The notes under the pieces were generated by a model. The model was not told where the DNA came from. It did no database searches and was given only the letters and a program-made list of their open reading frames with translations. Shown one piece after another: positions 32,088-41,015 of a stretch of DNA of 59,335 bases; position 1 is the stretch's first letter; every line of letters begins with the position of its first letter. The stretch lies in the NCBI GenBank assembly GCA_937877535.1, contig CALFJF010000034.1, positions 1 to 59,335 of the forward strand, given 5' to 3'. The translations under genes and the position numbers were made by a program. The DNA is from an uncultured Treponema sp. (GTDB taxonomy: Bacteria; Spirochaetota; Spirochaetia; Treponematales; Treponemataceae).

Positions 32088-34380
32088 ATTCACGGTCATT
32101 TGGTTTATTTTTCACGCGCTCATAACAGTGGCGTTTTTAATTACGCTCGCTTTTTACGGTTCTTTTACGTTTGACGCGGATTTTAACACGATGATGCCGT
32201 CCACAACGAACCACGCCGCGCGAATTGCCGAAAACGCAATCGCGGCAAATAGTGGCAACAGCGTTTTTATTCTTGCAGGAAATCCCGATTTTCAAAAAGC
32301 AAAAACCGCCGCCGAAACGGTCTACAATGAACTCAAAGACAGTTCAAAATTCAAAACGATTGTGCTTTACAACGGGCTTGAAACGATTGGCGACGTGCGG
32401 GAATTTTTGGCTTCTTGGCGATGGAACATTTTGAGCGAACAAACAATGCAAAAAATCGAGGAAAGTCCAGAAGCGTTCGCGGAAAATGCGCTCGCTTCGG
32501 TTTTTGGCGGCCTTTCGCTTTCTGACCTTGATTCCCTTGGAGAAGACCCGTTTTTGCTTGACGACGCAAATCTTTCAGATTGCCTTTCTGCAATTTCTGA
32601 TTCTGGAACTGCGCTTCAGCCAAAAGACGGCGTTCTTGCAAACGAAGTTGACGGCGTTTGGTATGTGATGATTCGCGGAGAACTTTCTGCAGAGGGCGCA
32701 AAACTTGCAAGCAACGAAAACGCCGTTCCGCTCATTTACAGTTTGTGTTTTCCGCTCGAAACGGACGGCACGCGCTTTTGTTTTTACGGAACGCCTTTTC
32801 ACAGCCACAAAAGTTCCACGTCCGCCACGTTTGAAGTCAAAGTTATCAGCACGATTACGATGATTGCAATAATCATAATGCTGCTCGTTGTTTTTCGTTC
32901 ACCGCTTCCAATCGTCGCTTCTGTTGGCACGATTTTTCTTTCAATCGGAATTTCGTTTCTTGCCACGCACGCGATTTTTGGGCAACTTCACGTTATTTCG
33001 ATTATTTTTGGAACGTCGCTCATCGGTTCGTGCATCGATTATTCGCTGCATTATTTTATAAACTGGAAAGGCTCGCCTGAACTCAAAACGGGCGAAAAAA
33101 TCAGAAAACATTTATTGAACGGGCTTTTTCTTTCGCTCATTTCCACGGAATTGTGCTATCTTCTTTTGATGTTTGCGCCGTTTGCTATGCTCAAACAGAT
33201 TTCTGTTTTTTCGTTTACGGGAATCGCGAGCAGTTTTTTGACGGTCATTGGAATTATGCCGCTTTTGAAAATTCCGCGCGAAAACAAACGCCGCATTCCG
33301 ATGATAGAACACTTTGCCGCTCGCCTTGCAAAAGAAACAAAAAAAGAACGCTCAAAACGAAAACTCATCGGAAAATTTGTAATCGGCGCGATGTTTGCGT
33401 TTTGCATAATTTCGCTCGTAGTTCAACGGCACAAAATCGCAATCAAAAACGACATTTCAAATCTGTACGAATTGAACGGGCGACTCAAAGACGACACGAT
33501 TTTGGCGTTCCGCGTTTTGCAATACGACCCGTCGTGCTGGCTCATTCTTTCGGGAAACAGCGAGCAAGAAGTCTTGGAACTTGAAGAATCGATTTCAAAA
33601 AAAATCCCCGACCCATACATTTCCACAACGAGATTCATTCCGTCTCAAAAAAGGCAAAAAAAATCGCGTGCCGTAGCAGAAAAATTGATTCCGCTTGTGG
33701 ATTCTCAACTTGCAGAATTTGGATTTGACGAAGAAGACGCGGTTTTGGTTCGCTCTGAAATAAAAAAATCGGCTTCTCGCACACTTTCGCCACAAAGCGA
33801 GATTCCAAAAACAATAAAAACCTTGACCGACATACTGTGGATTGGCGAAGTTGACGGGCGATTTTATTCGATAATGCTTCCTTCGCAGATTTCAGACGAA
33901 GCGGTTTACGAAAAAATTGCGGAAGAAGATGAGCGGATTTACTACGAAAACAAACTCCGCGACATAAGCACGGGACTTGACCACCTTACGCGAATGATTT
34001 GCATAATGTTCGCGCTGGCGTTTGTGATAATTGTCATTTTGATGAAATTCTTTTACAGCGGACGCGACACGTTCAAAATCCTCACGATTCCGCTCATCAG
34101 CGTGCTTTCGATTATCACAGTTTTTGCTTACGCGAATCTCAAAATCGAGTTTTTTTGCATAACGGGCGTTTTGCTCGTCTTTGGACTCGGACTCGATTAC
34201 GTGATTTACAAGCGACAAAACAAAGGCAACGCCACGGAAACGTTTGCAATCACGCTTTCGTTTATAACGACCGCGATTTCGTTTGGTGCACTTGTGTTTA
34301 GTTCGTTTATTCCCGTTCACGTTTTGGGACTTTCGATTTTTAGCGGACTTGTTGCAGCCTTTGTCTGCACAATGCTCTAA
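32062..34380 (+). CDS. RND-family exporter (MMPL type)
   Basis: 772 residues. TM1 is about 11-32, followed by a large periplasmic loop to about 262, five helices to about 410, a short cytoplasmic segment, TM7 near 437, a second periplasmic loop to about 640 and the last five helices. This is the twelve-helix plan of MMPL transporters. GTSLIGSCIDYSLHYF and FGLGLDYVIYKRQ are the paired helix-4/10 motifs with the proton-relay Asp. Such exporters move lipids or glycolipids. A LolA-like gene precedes and a lipoprotein gene follows, the same order as in aryl-polyene-type export modules. Confidence 0.88.
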   Translation: MKNRSSPNKFTVIWFIFHALITVAFLITLAFYGSFTFDADFNTMMPSTTNHAARIAENAIAANSGNSVFILAGNPDFQKAKTAAETVYNELKDSSKFKTIVLYNGLETIGDVREFLASWRWNILSEQTMQKIEESPEAFAENALASVFGGLSLSDLDSLGEDPFLLDDANLSDCLSAISDSGTALQPKDGVLANEVDGVWYVMIRGELSAEGAKLASNENAVPLIYSLCFPLETDGTRFCFYGTPFHSHKSSTSATFEVKVISTITMIAIIIMLLVVFRSPLPIVASVGTIFLSIGISFLATHAIFGQLHVISIIFGTSLIGSCIDYSLHYFINWKGSPELKTGEKIRKHLLNGLFLSLISTELCYLLLMFAPFAMLKQISVFSFTGIASSFLTVIGIMPLLKIPRENKRRIPMIEHFAARLAKETKKERSKRKLIGKFVIGAMFAFCIISLVVQRHKIAIKNDISNLYELNGRLKDDTILAFRVLQYDPSCWLILSGNSEQEVLELEESISKKIPDPYISTTRFIPSQKRQKKSRAVAEKLIPLVDSQLAEFGFDEEDAVLVRSEIKKSASRTLSPQSEIPKTIKTLTDILWIGEVDGRFYSIMLPSQISDEAVYEKIAEEDERIYYENKLRDISTGLDHLTRMICIMFALAFVIIVILMKFFYSGRDTFKILTIPLISVLSIITVFAYANLKIEFFCITGVLLVFGLGLDYVIYKRQNKGNATETFAITLSFITTAISFGALVFSSFIPVHVLGLSIFSGLVAAFVCTML

Positions 34381-34413
34381 GATTTTCAAAAACGACTAAA
34401 AATGGAGGGCAAA

Positions 34414-34971
34414 ATGAAACGACTGCTTTTTACGATTTTTTTCGCGCTGCTTTTTGCTTCGTGCGCGTCAACGGGGCTTTCAAAAGTGTTTGTTACAAAC
34501 ACAAAGCGCGTGTCGCTTCTTCCCGCCGACGCGATTTTGGAATCGGTCGAGGAGTTTCAATTTTTTTCTGCAACATTTGGAGAAAAATCGTTTTCGACTC
34601 CGCTTTTTTTGCAGGCGGATTCGAGCGGAATTCAAATTGTGATTTTGAACGATTTTGGACTTGAACTCGGCGGACTAAGTTACGACGGCGAAAGAGCCGA
34701 AATGGATTCGCCCGTGCTTCCAAGCGATGTAAAGCCAGAGTACATTTTGCTCGATTTGCAAAACGCCTACGCAGATTCTCAAAAACTCAAAACGCATTAC
34801 GAAACATACAAACTCATTTTTGAAGAAACGCAAAACGAAGATGAAACGGTGCGCAAAATCAAAAACGGTAAAGACGTAATCGAAGAAATTACGATTTCAA
34901 AAAACAAAACAAAAATCGTGAATTTTTTGCGCGGCTACGAATATTCGCTGACAGAACCGCAAGGCGAATAA
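34414..34971 (+). CDS. Lipoprotein of the LolA-exporter module
   Basis: 185 residues. A signal peptide ends in ALLFASC and the mature protein is about 168 residues. ATG 34414 lies after GGAGGGC, itself part of an earlier in-frame ATG. By size, lipobox and position after LolA and MMPL genes it resembles DUF3261-type lipoproteins, which act as outer-membrane partners in such modules; sequence support for that family is weak. The C-terminal half is charged and may be helical. Confidence 0.7.
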   Translation: MKRLLFTIFFALLFASCASTGLSKVFVTNTKRVSLLPADAILESVEEFQFFSATFGEKSFSTPLFLQADSSGIQIVILNDFGLELGGLSYDGERAEMDSPVLPSDVKPEYILLDLQNAYADSQKLKTHYETYKLIFEETQNEDETVRKIKNGKDVIEEITISKNKTKIVNFLRGYEYSLTEPQGE

Positions 34972-34980
34972 ATATGCAAA

Positions 34981-35010
34981 GCGGTGGTTTCGATAAACTC
35001 AACCACCGCT
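34981..35010. repeat. Dispersed palindrome acting as terminator
   Basis: AAGCGGTGGTT and AACCACCGCTT form a 12-bp stem followed by TTTT on the plus strand. It ends the exporter operon and faces the end of guaB from the other side. Confidence 0.8.
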
Positions 35011-35072
35011 TTTACATACTTTTGTTTTTTTTTGCGGTTTCGATGAACTAAGATGCCGCTTTGTATACTTTT

Positions 35073-36581
35073 CTACGACTGTAAACTGGTACTTTTCACG
35101 ATAACATCGTGCGCCCCGCCTTCCGTAATCGAAACCGACGACACGAGCGTGAGTTTTGCTTTTTCCTGCAATTCGGGGATTGAAAGCGCGCCGCAGTTGC
35201 ACATCGTATGCGTGACTTTTCGGAGCGTCATGCCAACGCCGTCGTGCAAGTGACCCGCGTACGGAACATACGAATCAACGCCCTCTTCAAACGCCATCGC
35301 CTTTTTGCCGCCCAAATCGTATCGCTGCCAGTTTCGGGCGCGGTTTGAGCCTTCGCCCCAGTATTCTTTGACATACTGACCGTTCACCACGAGCTTGTTT
35401 GACGGAGACTCGTCGAAGCGGGCAAAATAACGACCGAGCATCACGAAATCCGCGCCCATCGCCAAAGCCAAAGTCACATGATAGTCGTGGACGATTCCGC
35501 CGTCAGAGCAAATCGGAATGTAGATTCCCGTTTTTTTGAAATATTCGTCGCGGGCTTTCGCGACCTCAATCGTAGCCGTCGCCTGACCTCGCCCGATTCC
35601 CTTCTGCTCGCGTGTAATGCAGATTGAGCCGCCGCCGATACCGATTTTGACGAAATCCGCGCCCGCCTCGGCAAGAAAGTTGAATCCGTCCGCGTCAACG
35701 ACATTTCCCGCTCCGACTTTTACATCTTTTCCGAATTTCTCGTGAATGTCTTTGAGAGCCTTTTCCTGCCAGTACGAGTAGCCCTCGCTCGAATCCAAGA
35801 CGAACACATCCGCGCCCGCCTCAAGCAAGGCTGGGACTCGCTCCATGTAATCGCGCGTGTTGATTCCTGCGCCCACGATGTAGCGGTGCTGGCTGTCCAA
35901 AAGTTCGAGCGGATGAGACTCGTGCGTGGCGTAGTCTTTTCGGAAGATGAGCGAAATCAAGTTGCCGTTCTTATCGACCACGGGAAGCTGGTTCACTTTT
36001 TTGTCCCAGATGATTTCGTTCGCCTCGCTCAGAGTGATTCCCTCGCGCCCCGTCACCATGTCGGCGAGCGGTGTCATATATTCGGAGACCTTTGAATTCG
36101 GCTTGCAGTGAGAAATGCGAAAATCTTTTGAAGTGATGATTCCGACCAGTTTTCCGTGTGCCGTGCCGTCTTCCGTAACCGCGCAAGTCGAGTGACCTGT
36201 TTTTTCGCTCAACGCGATGACTTCTTCCAAAGTTTGGTCGGGGCGAACATTCGAGTCCGAAGTGACGAACCCCGCCTTGTAAGATTTGACCCGCGCAATC
36301 ATCGCCGCCTGGTCTTGAATCGACTGGCTTCCGTAAATGAACGAAATTCCGCCCTCTTTCGCAAGCGCAATCGCCATTTTATCGTCGGAAACCGCCTGCA
36401 TGACGGCTGAGACCATCGGAATGTTCATGCTGATTGGAGATTCCTCGCCCGCCTTCTTGTTGAACTTGACGAGCGGAGTGCGCAAACTCACATTGTCGGG
36501 GATGCATTCCGCGCTAGAATAACCCGGCACCAAAAGATACTCGCCAAAAGTGTGCGACGGCTCAGAAAAATAGTACGCCAT
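35073..36581 (-). CDS. guaB: IMP dehydrogenase
   Basis: 502 residues. The barrel starts at NIPMVSAVMQAV, two CBS domains fill about 105-225, and the active-site loop GIGGGSICITREQKGIGRGQ carries the catalytic Cys. ICSDGGI and the Arg/Tyr flap near residue 420 complete it. It oxidises IMP to XMP, the first committed step to GMP. AAGGAG precedes ATG 36581. The leader holds a palindromic repeat (36597-36622) just before the ribosome site; an extended -10 TGCTATACT lies at 36658-36650. Moderately GC-rich. Confidence 0.95.
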   Translation of the reverse strand: MAYYFSEPSHTFGEYLLVPGYSSAECIPDNVSLRTPLVKFNKKAGEESPISMNIPMVSAVMQAVSDDKMAIALAKEGGISFIYGSQSIQDQAAMIARVKSYKAGFVTSDSNVRPDQTLEEVIALSEKTGHSTCAVTEDGTAHGKLVGIITSKDFRISHCKPNSKVSEYMTPLADMVTGREGITLSEANEIIWDKKVNQLPVVDKNGNLISLIFRKDYATHESHPLELLDSQHRYIVGAGINTRDYMERVPALLEAGADVFVLDSSEGYSYWQEKALKDIHEKFGKDVKVGAGNVVDADGFNFLAEAGADFVKIGIGGGSICITREQKGIGRGQATATIEVAKARDEYFKKTGIYIPICSDGGIVHDYHVTLALAMGADFVMLGRYFARFDESPSNKLVVNGQYVKEYWGEGSNRARNWQRYDLGGKKAMAFEEGVDSYVPYAGHLHDGVGMTLRKVTHTMCNCGALSIPELQEKAKLTLVSSVSITEGGAHDVIVKSTSLQS

Positions 36582-36596
36582 AAAAATCTCCTTGCA

Positions 36597-36622
36597 CGGT
36601 GGTTGAGTTCATCGAAACCACC
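36597..36622. repeat. Dispersed palindrome in the guaB leader
   Basis: CGGTGGTTGAGTTCATCGAAACCACC. It would form a hairpin in the guaB mRNA ending a few bases before the AAGGAG site. Confidence 0.85.
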
Positions 36623-36685
36623 CAAATTTTTCATCAAATAAATTGAATGAGTATAGCAAAAAAAAACAAAATCGAATAGAGCACG

Positions 36686-38059
36686 CTAAAAAAGAAGCGT
36701 CTGTTTTACGCGCCCCGTCAATTTCATGCCGTCAAACGGGGACGAGCGACCTTTTGTTTTGAACGTTTTTGAATCAACTGTCCATTTTTCGTTTTCGTCA
36801 ACAAGAACGAGTTTTGCGTCCATGCCTTCCACAATTCTGCCTTCGTTTACGTTCAAAAGTTTTGCCGCATTCGCACTCATAAGCGCAGAAAGGCGCGAAA
36901 GCGAAATACCTTCGTTTTTGCACAAAACCGTGTGGCACACGCCAAAAGCCGTTTCAAGTCCAGGAAAGCCAGGCGCGCCCGCGGCTTTGTCCAAGAGCGT
37001 ATGCGGCGCGTGGTCTGTTCCAATGCAATCCGCCGTGCCGTTTTTGAGCGATTCGATTAACGCGGCTCTGTCACTTTCGCTTCTGATTGGAGGATTTACG
37101 AGCGCGAGGTCTGAAAGCGGAAAATGCAAAAGCGAGAGTGCTAAATGATGTGGCGTTACTTCCACAGAAACTCGCTCGCCCGCTTCTTTTGCGCGTTTTA
37201 CTGCCAAAATGCTTTTTTTTGTGGAGCAATGACAAATATGAATTTTTGCTTTTGCAAAAGACGCAAGCGAAAGATTTCGCTCCGTGGCGATGTCTTCTGC
37301 AAGGGCAAGAAGCGTGTGCGCTTTTTCAAAAAGAGCGCGAGCGTCTTCGATTTTTCCGCTTGCGATCCCGTTTTGCAAAAAAGCAGGATTTCCGCGAACG
37401 TATGTTCCAAGATTCACGCCCTCGCTTTTTAGAATCGAAAGCGCATTCCCTCGGATTTTTTTTGCTTCTGCCGCCAAATCAACGTCCTCTGAATGACACG
37501 CAACGATTGCGCCGCAAGCAGTCGCCTTTTTCATTGCGCACAGCATTACAGACGCGGAAGCCACATCGCGACCGTCTTCAGAAATCACGGGGATTTTTTT
37601 TGAATCAAGCGCGTCCAAATGCGACGTGTCAAATCCGTCAAAACCGCGCGTAAGGCTCACCGTTTGAAACGCTTTTACGCGCGATTTTTGTGCCGCGCTT
37701 TCCATGATTTTTTCCGCTTCGCTTGGCTCTGAAACGACGGGCGACGTGTTCGGCATTAAAACAACCGTTCCAAAACCGCCGCTTTCCGCTGCCAAAAGTC
37801 CAGAATCCAAATCTTCCTTTTGCGTTTGCCCCGGATAGCGAAAATGCGCGTGCGTGTCCACAAAAGCAGGCATTAAGCAAAGTCCGCGCCCGTCAATCGA
37901 TTTTGCATCCGCAGAGTCAAATGCTCGGCGGGTGGCTTCTTCCGTCAAAAAATCCCCGCGCAAAACGCGGTCAATTTTTCCGCCGCGAACAAGAACGGCT
38001 CCTCGTGCGTCCATTTCCGAATCCACAAGACGCACGTTAAAAATCAAAGTGCTTTCCAT
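36686..38059 (-). CDS. pyrC: Dihydroorotase
   Basis: 457 residues, class I type. DTHAHFRYPG carries the first zinc ligands, ISEDGRDV and CHSED follow, HICHCS holds further ligands and GTDHAPH the catalytic Asp. It closes carbamoyl-aspartate to dihydroorotate in pyrimidine synthesis. TGCTATAAT (extended -10) ends 7 bases before ATG 38059 and no Shine-Dalgarno site exists, one of the clearest leaderless candidates here. No other pyr genes are adjacent. Confidence 0.93.
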   Translation of the reverse strand: MESTLIFNVRLVDSEMDARGAVLVRGGKIDRVLRGDFLTEEATRRAFDSADAKSIDGRGLCLMPAFVDTHAHFRYPGQTQKEDLDSGLLAAESGGFGTVVLMPNTSPVVSEPSEAEKIMESAAQKSRVKAFQTVSLTRGFDGFDTSHLDALDSKKIPVISEDGRDVASASVMLCAMKKATACGAIVACHSEDVDLAAEAKKIRGNALSILKSEGVNLGTYVRGNPAFLQNGIASGKIEDARALFEKAHTLLALAEDIATERNLSLASFAKAKIHICHCSTKKSILAVKRAKEAGERVSVEVTPHHLALSLLHFPLSDLALVNPPIRSESDRAALIESLKNGTADCIGTDHAPHTLLDKAAGAPGFPGLETAFGVCHTVLCKNEGISLSRLSALMSANAAKLLNVNEGRIVEGMDAKLVLVDENEKWTVDSKTFKTKGRSSPFDGMKLTGRVKQTLLF

Positions 38060-38066
38060 AAACTCG

Positions 38067-38075
38067 ATTATAGCA
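38067..38075 (-). promoter_or_regulatory. Extended -10 of pyrC (leaderless)
   Basis: TGCTATAAT on the minus strand, with TATAAT at 38072-38067. Seven bases separate it from ATG 38059. Confidence 0.6.
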
Positions 38076-38131
38076 CGATTTTTTTACAACGTTTGAACGA
38101 ACAAATTCAGCGGTTAAGAAAAACTTTTTTC

Positions 38132-38177
38132 GGAGGTTGAACAAATAAATTCGGAGGTTGAGCCTGTCGAAACCTCC
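38132..38177. repeat. Dispersed palindrome variant
   Basis: One half copy (38132-38139) and a full copy CGGAGGTTGAGCCTG...AACCTCC (38152-38177). The arms read GGAGGTT rather than GGTGGTT, with compensating changes in both arms. Confidence 0.75.
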
Positions 38178-38264
38178 AATCTCTCGCTCATTTTGGAACA
38201 AAACCGATTTTCGGCTGGGCGCAAAATTCTTTGAAAAAAAATGATTAAATGGTATGATTTTTTT

Positions 38265-39329
38265 ATGGACGATTTTTTTGAAAACCCAAGTCTTTCGATT
38301 GACACAGGAACGGGACTTTTTAGCCGCGACGTTATGGTTGCGTACATGAGCAAATTGATTTCGGTGGGAATTCCATTTAGCATGGCTTTGGTTGACATCG
38401 ACAATCTAAAATATGTGAATGACACTTACGGACACGGAGCGGGCGACAAAGTTATCACCGCAGTTGCCGACAAAATAAAACGACAAATCGGAGATTCTGG
38501 CGCAGTCGGGCGATTTGGGGGCGACGAGTTCATCATTTTGCTCAAAGACACGGTAAATTACGACGAAATCTGGAAGATTTGCCACGAAATCCTCGTCAAA
38601 GTCAGCGAAACAGAATTCCCAGATTTTGATTTGCTTCACGTTACGGTAACAATGGGAGTTGCGCGATTTCCTGAAAACGCAAAAAATTACGACAAATTGC
38701 TTGAATCTGCCGACAAAGCACTCTATCGCGGAAAAACAAAAGGTCGAAATTGCTTTATCATTTATCTTCCAGAAAAACACGCGAACATCGTTCTCAAAAA
38801 AGAAAAAGAAAAGCAACTTTCTTCGATGTATCTTCACTCAATCGTTTTCAATAATCTTACCAAAACGGACGACCTTGCAGGCGGAATCAAAAAACTTTTT
38901 GACTTTTTGAGTTCGTATTTTATGCTCGACCACATTTGCATTCAAACGCACGAAAAAATCTATTTTGAGAAAATCCATCCACTTTCAAAAACAAAAGAAT
39001 TCAAACCGATTGATTTGGATTTGATTCACGGCGACATAAATCGAACCGTGGAAATGTTTTACATGAACACAATTAAACAACTCGAACTTGCGGGGAAAAA
39101 ATCTCTTCACGAACTTTTGCGCGAACAAAAAATTTCTGCAACGTGCTTTGTGGATTTGTCGGTGGGCGGAAAATCGTTTGGAATGCTTCGCGCCGACATG
39201 ACAGGACAAGAAGATTCGTTTCGGATTTGGCAATACGGCGACATGGATATTCTGTTAACGGCGGCAAAAACGATTGCGCTCATTTTGAATTACACGGGGC
39301 AAACTGTGGAACAAATCGCACAAAAATAA
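38265..39329 (+). CDS. GGDEF-domain protein, copy 1
   Basis: 354 residues. An N-terminal diguanylate cyclase domain (about 15-175) has LVDIDNLKYVNDTYGH and the active-site GRFGGDEF; there is no RxxD inhibitory site before it. A C-terminal GAF-like domain (about 200-345) follows. It is expected to make c-di-GMP under control of that domain. ATG 38265 lies 6 bases after an extended -10 (TGGTATGAT) with TTGAAA 16 bases upstream, so it is probably leaderless. A close paralogue follows 39 bases later. Confidence 0.88.
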   Translation: MDDFFENPSLSIDTGTGLFSRDVMVAYMSKLISVGIPFSMALVDIDNLKYVNDTYGHGAGDKVITAVADKIKRQIGDSGAVGRFGGDEFIILLKDTVNYDEIWKICHEILVKVSETEFPDFDLLHVTVTMGVARFPENAKNYDKLLESADKALYRGKTKGRNCFIIYLPEKHANIVLKKEKEKQLSSMYLHSIVFNNLTKTDDLAGGIKKLFDFLSSYFMLDHICIQTHEKIYFEKIHPLSKTKEFKPIDLDLIHGDINRTVEMFYMNTIKQLELAGKKSLHELLREQKISATCFVDLSVGGKSFGMLRADMTGQEDSFRIWQYGDMDILLTAAKTIALILNYTGQTVEQIAQK

Positions 39330-39368
39330 CGCAAACTCAAAAAAATCGAACGTAAAAAGGAGGGAAAA

Positions 39369-40415
39369 ATGGACGATTTTTTTAAGACAGAACGAGCAAC
39401 GGACAATTTGACAGGGCTTTACAATCGCGAGGTAATTACAGAATACGCAGAAGAACTTATTTCGCGCGTACAACCTTTTAGTTTTGGACTAGTTGACATC
39501 GACAATTTTAAGTACATAAACGACACTTACGGACACGTTGCAGGCGATAAAATCATCAAAATTGTTTCTGAGCGAGTCAAAGAAATCCTTGACGCACACG
39601 GCGTTGTGGGGCGTTTTGGCGGAGACGAGTTTGAGTTTATTCTTCCCGACATCGTTGATTACGACGCGATTTGGTCGCTTTTGCGTTCCATTTTGATTTG
39701 TATGCACGATATTGAAATTGCGGGTTTTGACGGGCTTTTTGTTACAATCACGATTGGTCTTGCGCGGTTTCCAACAAATGGTGCAAATTACGATGAAATC
39801 TTTGAAATGGCGGACAAAGCACTCTATCGCGGAAAAACAAAAGGTCGGAACTGCTTTATCATTTATCTTCCAGAAAAACACGCTCATCTTGAACTCCACA
39901 CGGAAAACGACAAAGCACTTTCTTCGATGTACATTCATTCGCTCGTTTTCAAATTGCTCACAATGGAAACGGGACTTGCCGACGGAATTCGCGCGCTTTT
40001 TACGTTTTTCAGTTCGTATTTTATGCTCGACCACATTTGCATTCAGACAAACGACAACAAAGTTTACTTTGAAAAAACGCACGAACTTTCGAGGAATCAG
40101 TCGTTCCGCCCGATTCCGCTTGATTTGATTCGAGAACGAGTAAACTCAACGAGCGATATTTTTTACACAAACAATGCGCAAAACATGGACAAAATCCATC
40201 AAGGAAAACTCCAAGAAGAATTTAAGGCGCAAAAAATCCAAGCCACGTTCAACTGCGAGATTTCGTGCCGAGGCGAAGTGTACGGAATGTTTCGAGCGGA
40301 CAACACAAACGCACGAATTTGGCAACGCAGCGACATGGATATTTTGATAACGGCGGCAAAAACAATCGCGCTCATGTTGAGCGACAGCGGACAAAGAATC
40401 GAAGATTTGAAGTAA
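39369..40415 (+). CDS. GGDEF-domain protein, copy 2
   Basis: 348 residues with the same plan as copy 1: GGDEF (VGRFGGDEF, no RxxD site) then a GAF-like domain ending in MDILITAAKTIALML. DNA identity to copy 1 is very high in the stretch encoding DKALYRGKTKGRNCFIIYLP and lower elsewhere, pointing to a tandem duplication with local gene conversion or strong constraint. Unlike copy 1 it has a good AAGGAGG site before its ATG, so translation of the pair may be set differently. Confidence 0.88.
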   Translation: MDDFFKTERATDNLTGLYNREVITEYAEELISRVQPFSFGLVDIDNFKYINDTYGHVAGDKIIKIVSERVKEILDAHGVVGRFGGDEFEFILPDIVDYDAIWSLLRSILICMHDIEIAGFDGLFVTITIGLARFPTNGANYDEIFEMADKALYRGKTKGRNCFIIYLPEKHAHLELHTENDKALSSMYIHSLVFKLLTMETGLADGIRALFTFFSSYFMLDHICIQTNDNKVYFEKTHELSRNQSFRPIPLDLIRERVNSTSDIFYTNNAQNMDKIHQGKLQEEFKAQKIQATFNCEISCRGEVYGMFRADNTNARIWQRSDMDILITAAKTIALMLSDSGQRIEDLK

Positions 40416-40464
40416 CATCGAATTCTTGAAAAAGAAATGGCAAAACTCTAAAATAAATGTCGCT

Positions 40465-40998
40465 ATGGCTGATTTAATAAACGATTTTTTAGGTAAAAAT
40501 GTAATCGATTCACTTTCCACGCTGCTTTCGTCAAAAAACGAAGCAGAAATCGAAAAATCTGCAAAAACGATTGTTTCCGCGTTTGCCTCTGGCGGCGAGT
40601 TTGACACAAAAAAAGACAACGAGGCGCGGCTCATCGAAAGTTTTAGGCGCAATTTGTCGCTCTTAATCGAAAAAACCTGGGTCGAGCAATTCGACGTTTC
40701 GTTAAAAGACGAAGTTCTTTACAAACTTTCGCAATTTTGCGAGCAAGTTCTTTCAGCCAAAAGCGAAAAATGGTCTTCTTCGTACCGAATGTTCCTCAAA
40801 ATCTTGAACGATGTTGTGTATTTAATGTTTGGTTCTCAAGCAAAAAGCGATGATTTTGACGAGTACGCGCTTAGAATCGACCCCGAATTTGGAATTTTTT
40901 GGTGGTACGTCAAAAGCCTTCCAACCGAAAACGATTGGAGCGATGAAAAAAATCGCGTCGTTGAAATGGTCGCACTGTTTTTTCTGGCAAATTACTAA
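40465..40998 (+). CDS. Protein of unknown function
   Basis: 177 residues, mostly helical and without signal peptide or membrane segment; acidic and rich in Leu/Phe near the end (DPEFGIFWWYVKSL). TTGAAA (40426-40431), 17 bases and TAAAAT (40449-40454) give a promoter, with about 3 bases of leader before ATG 40465. proA starts 17 bases after its stop, so they are probably co-transcribed. I do not recognise a family; likely a lineage-specific cytoplasmic protein. Confidence 0.7.
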   Translation: MADLINDFLGKNVIDSLSTLLSSKNEAEIEKSAKTIVSAFASGGEFDTKKDNEARLIESFRRNLSLLIEKTWVEQFDVSLKDEVLYKLSQFCEQVLSAKSEKWSSSYRMFLKILNDVVYLMFGSQAKSDDFDEYALRIDPEFGIFWWYVKSLPTENDWSDEKNRVVEMVALFFLANY

Positions 40999-41015
40999 AA
41001 AAGGACATTTTCAAA

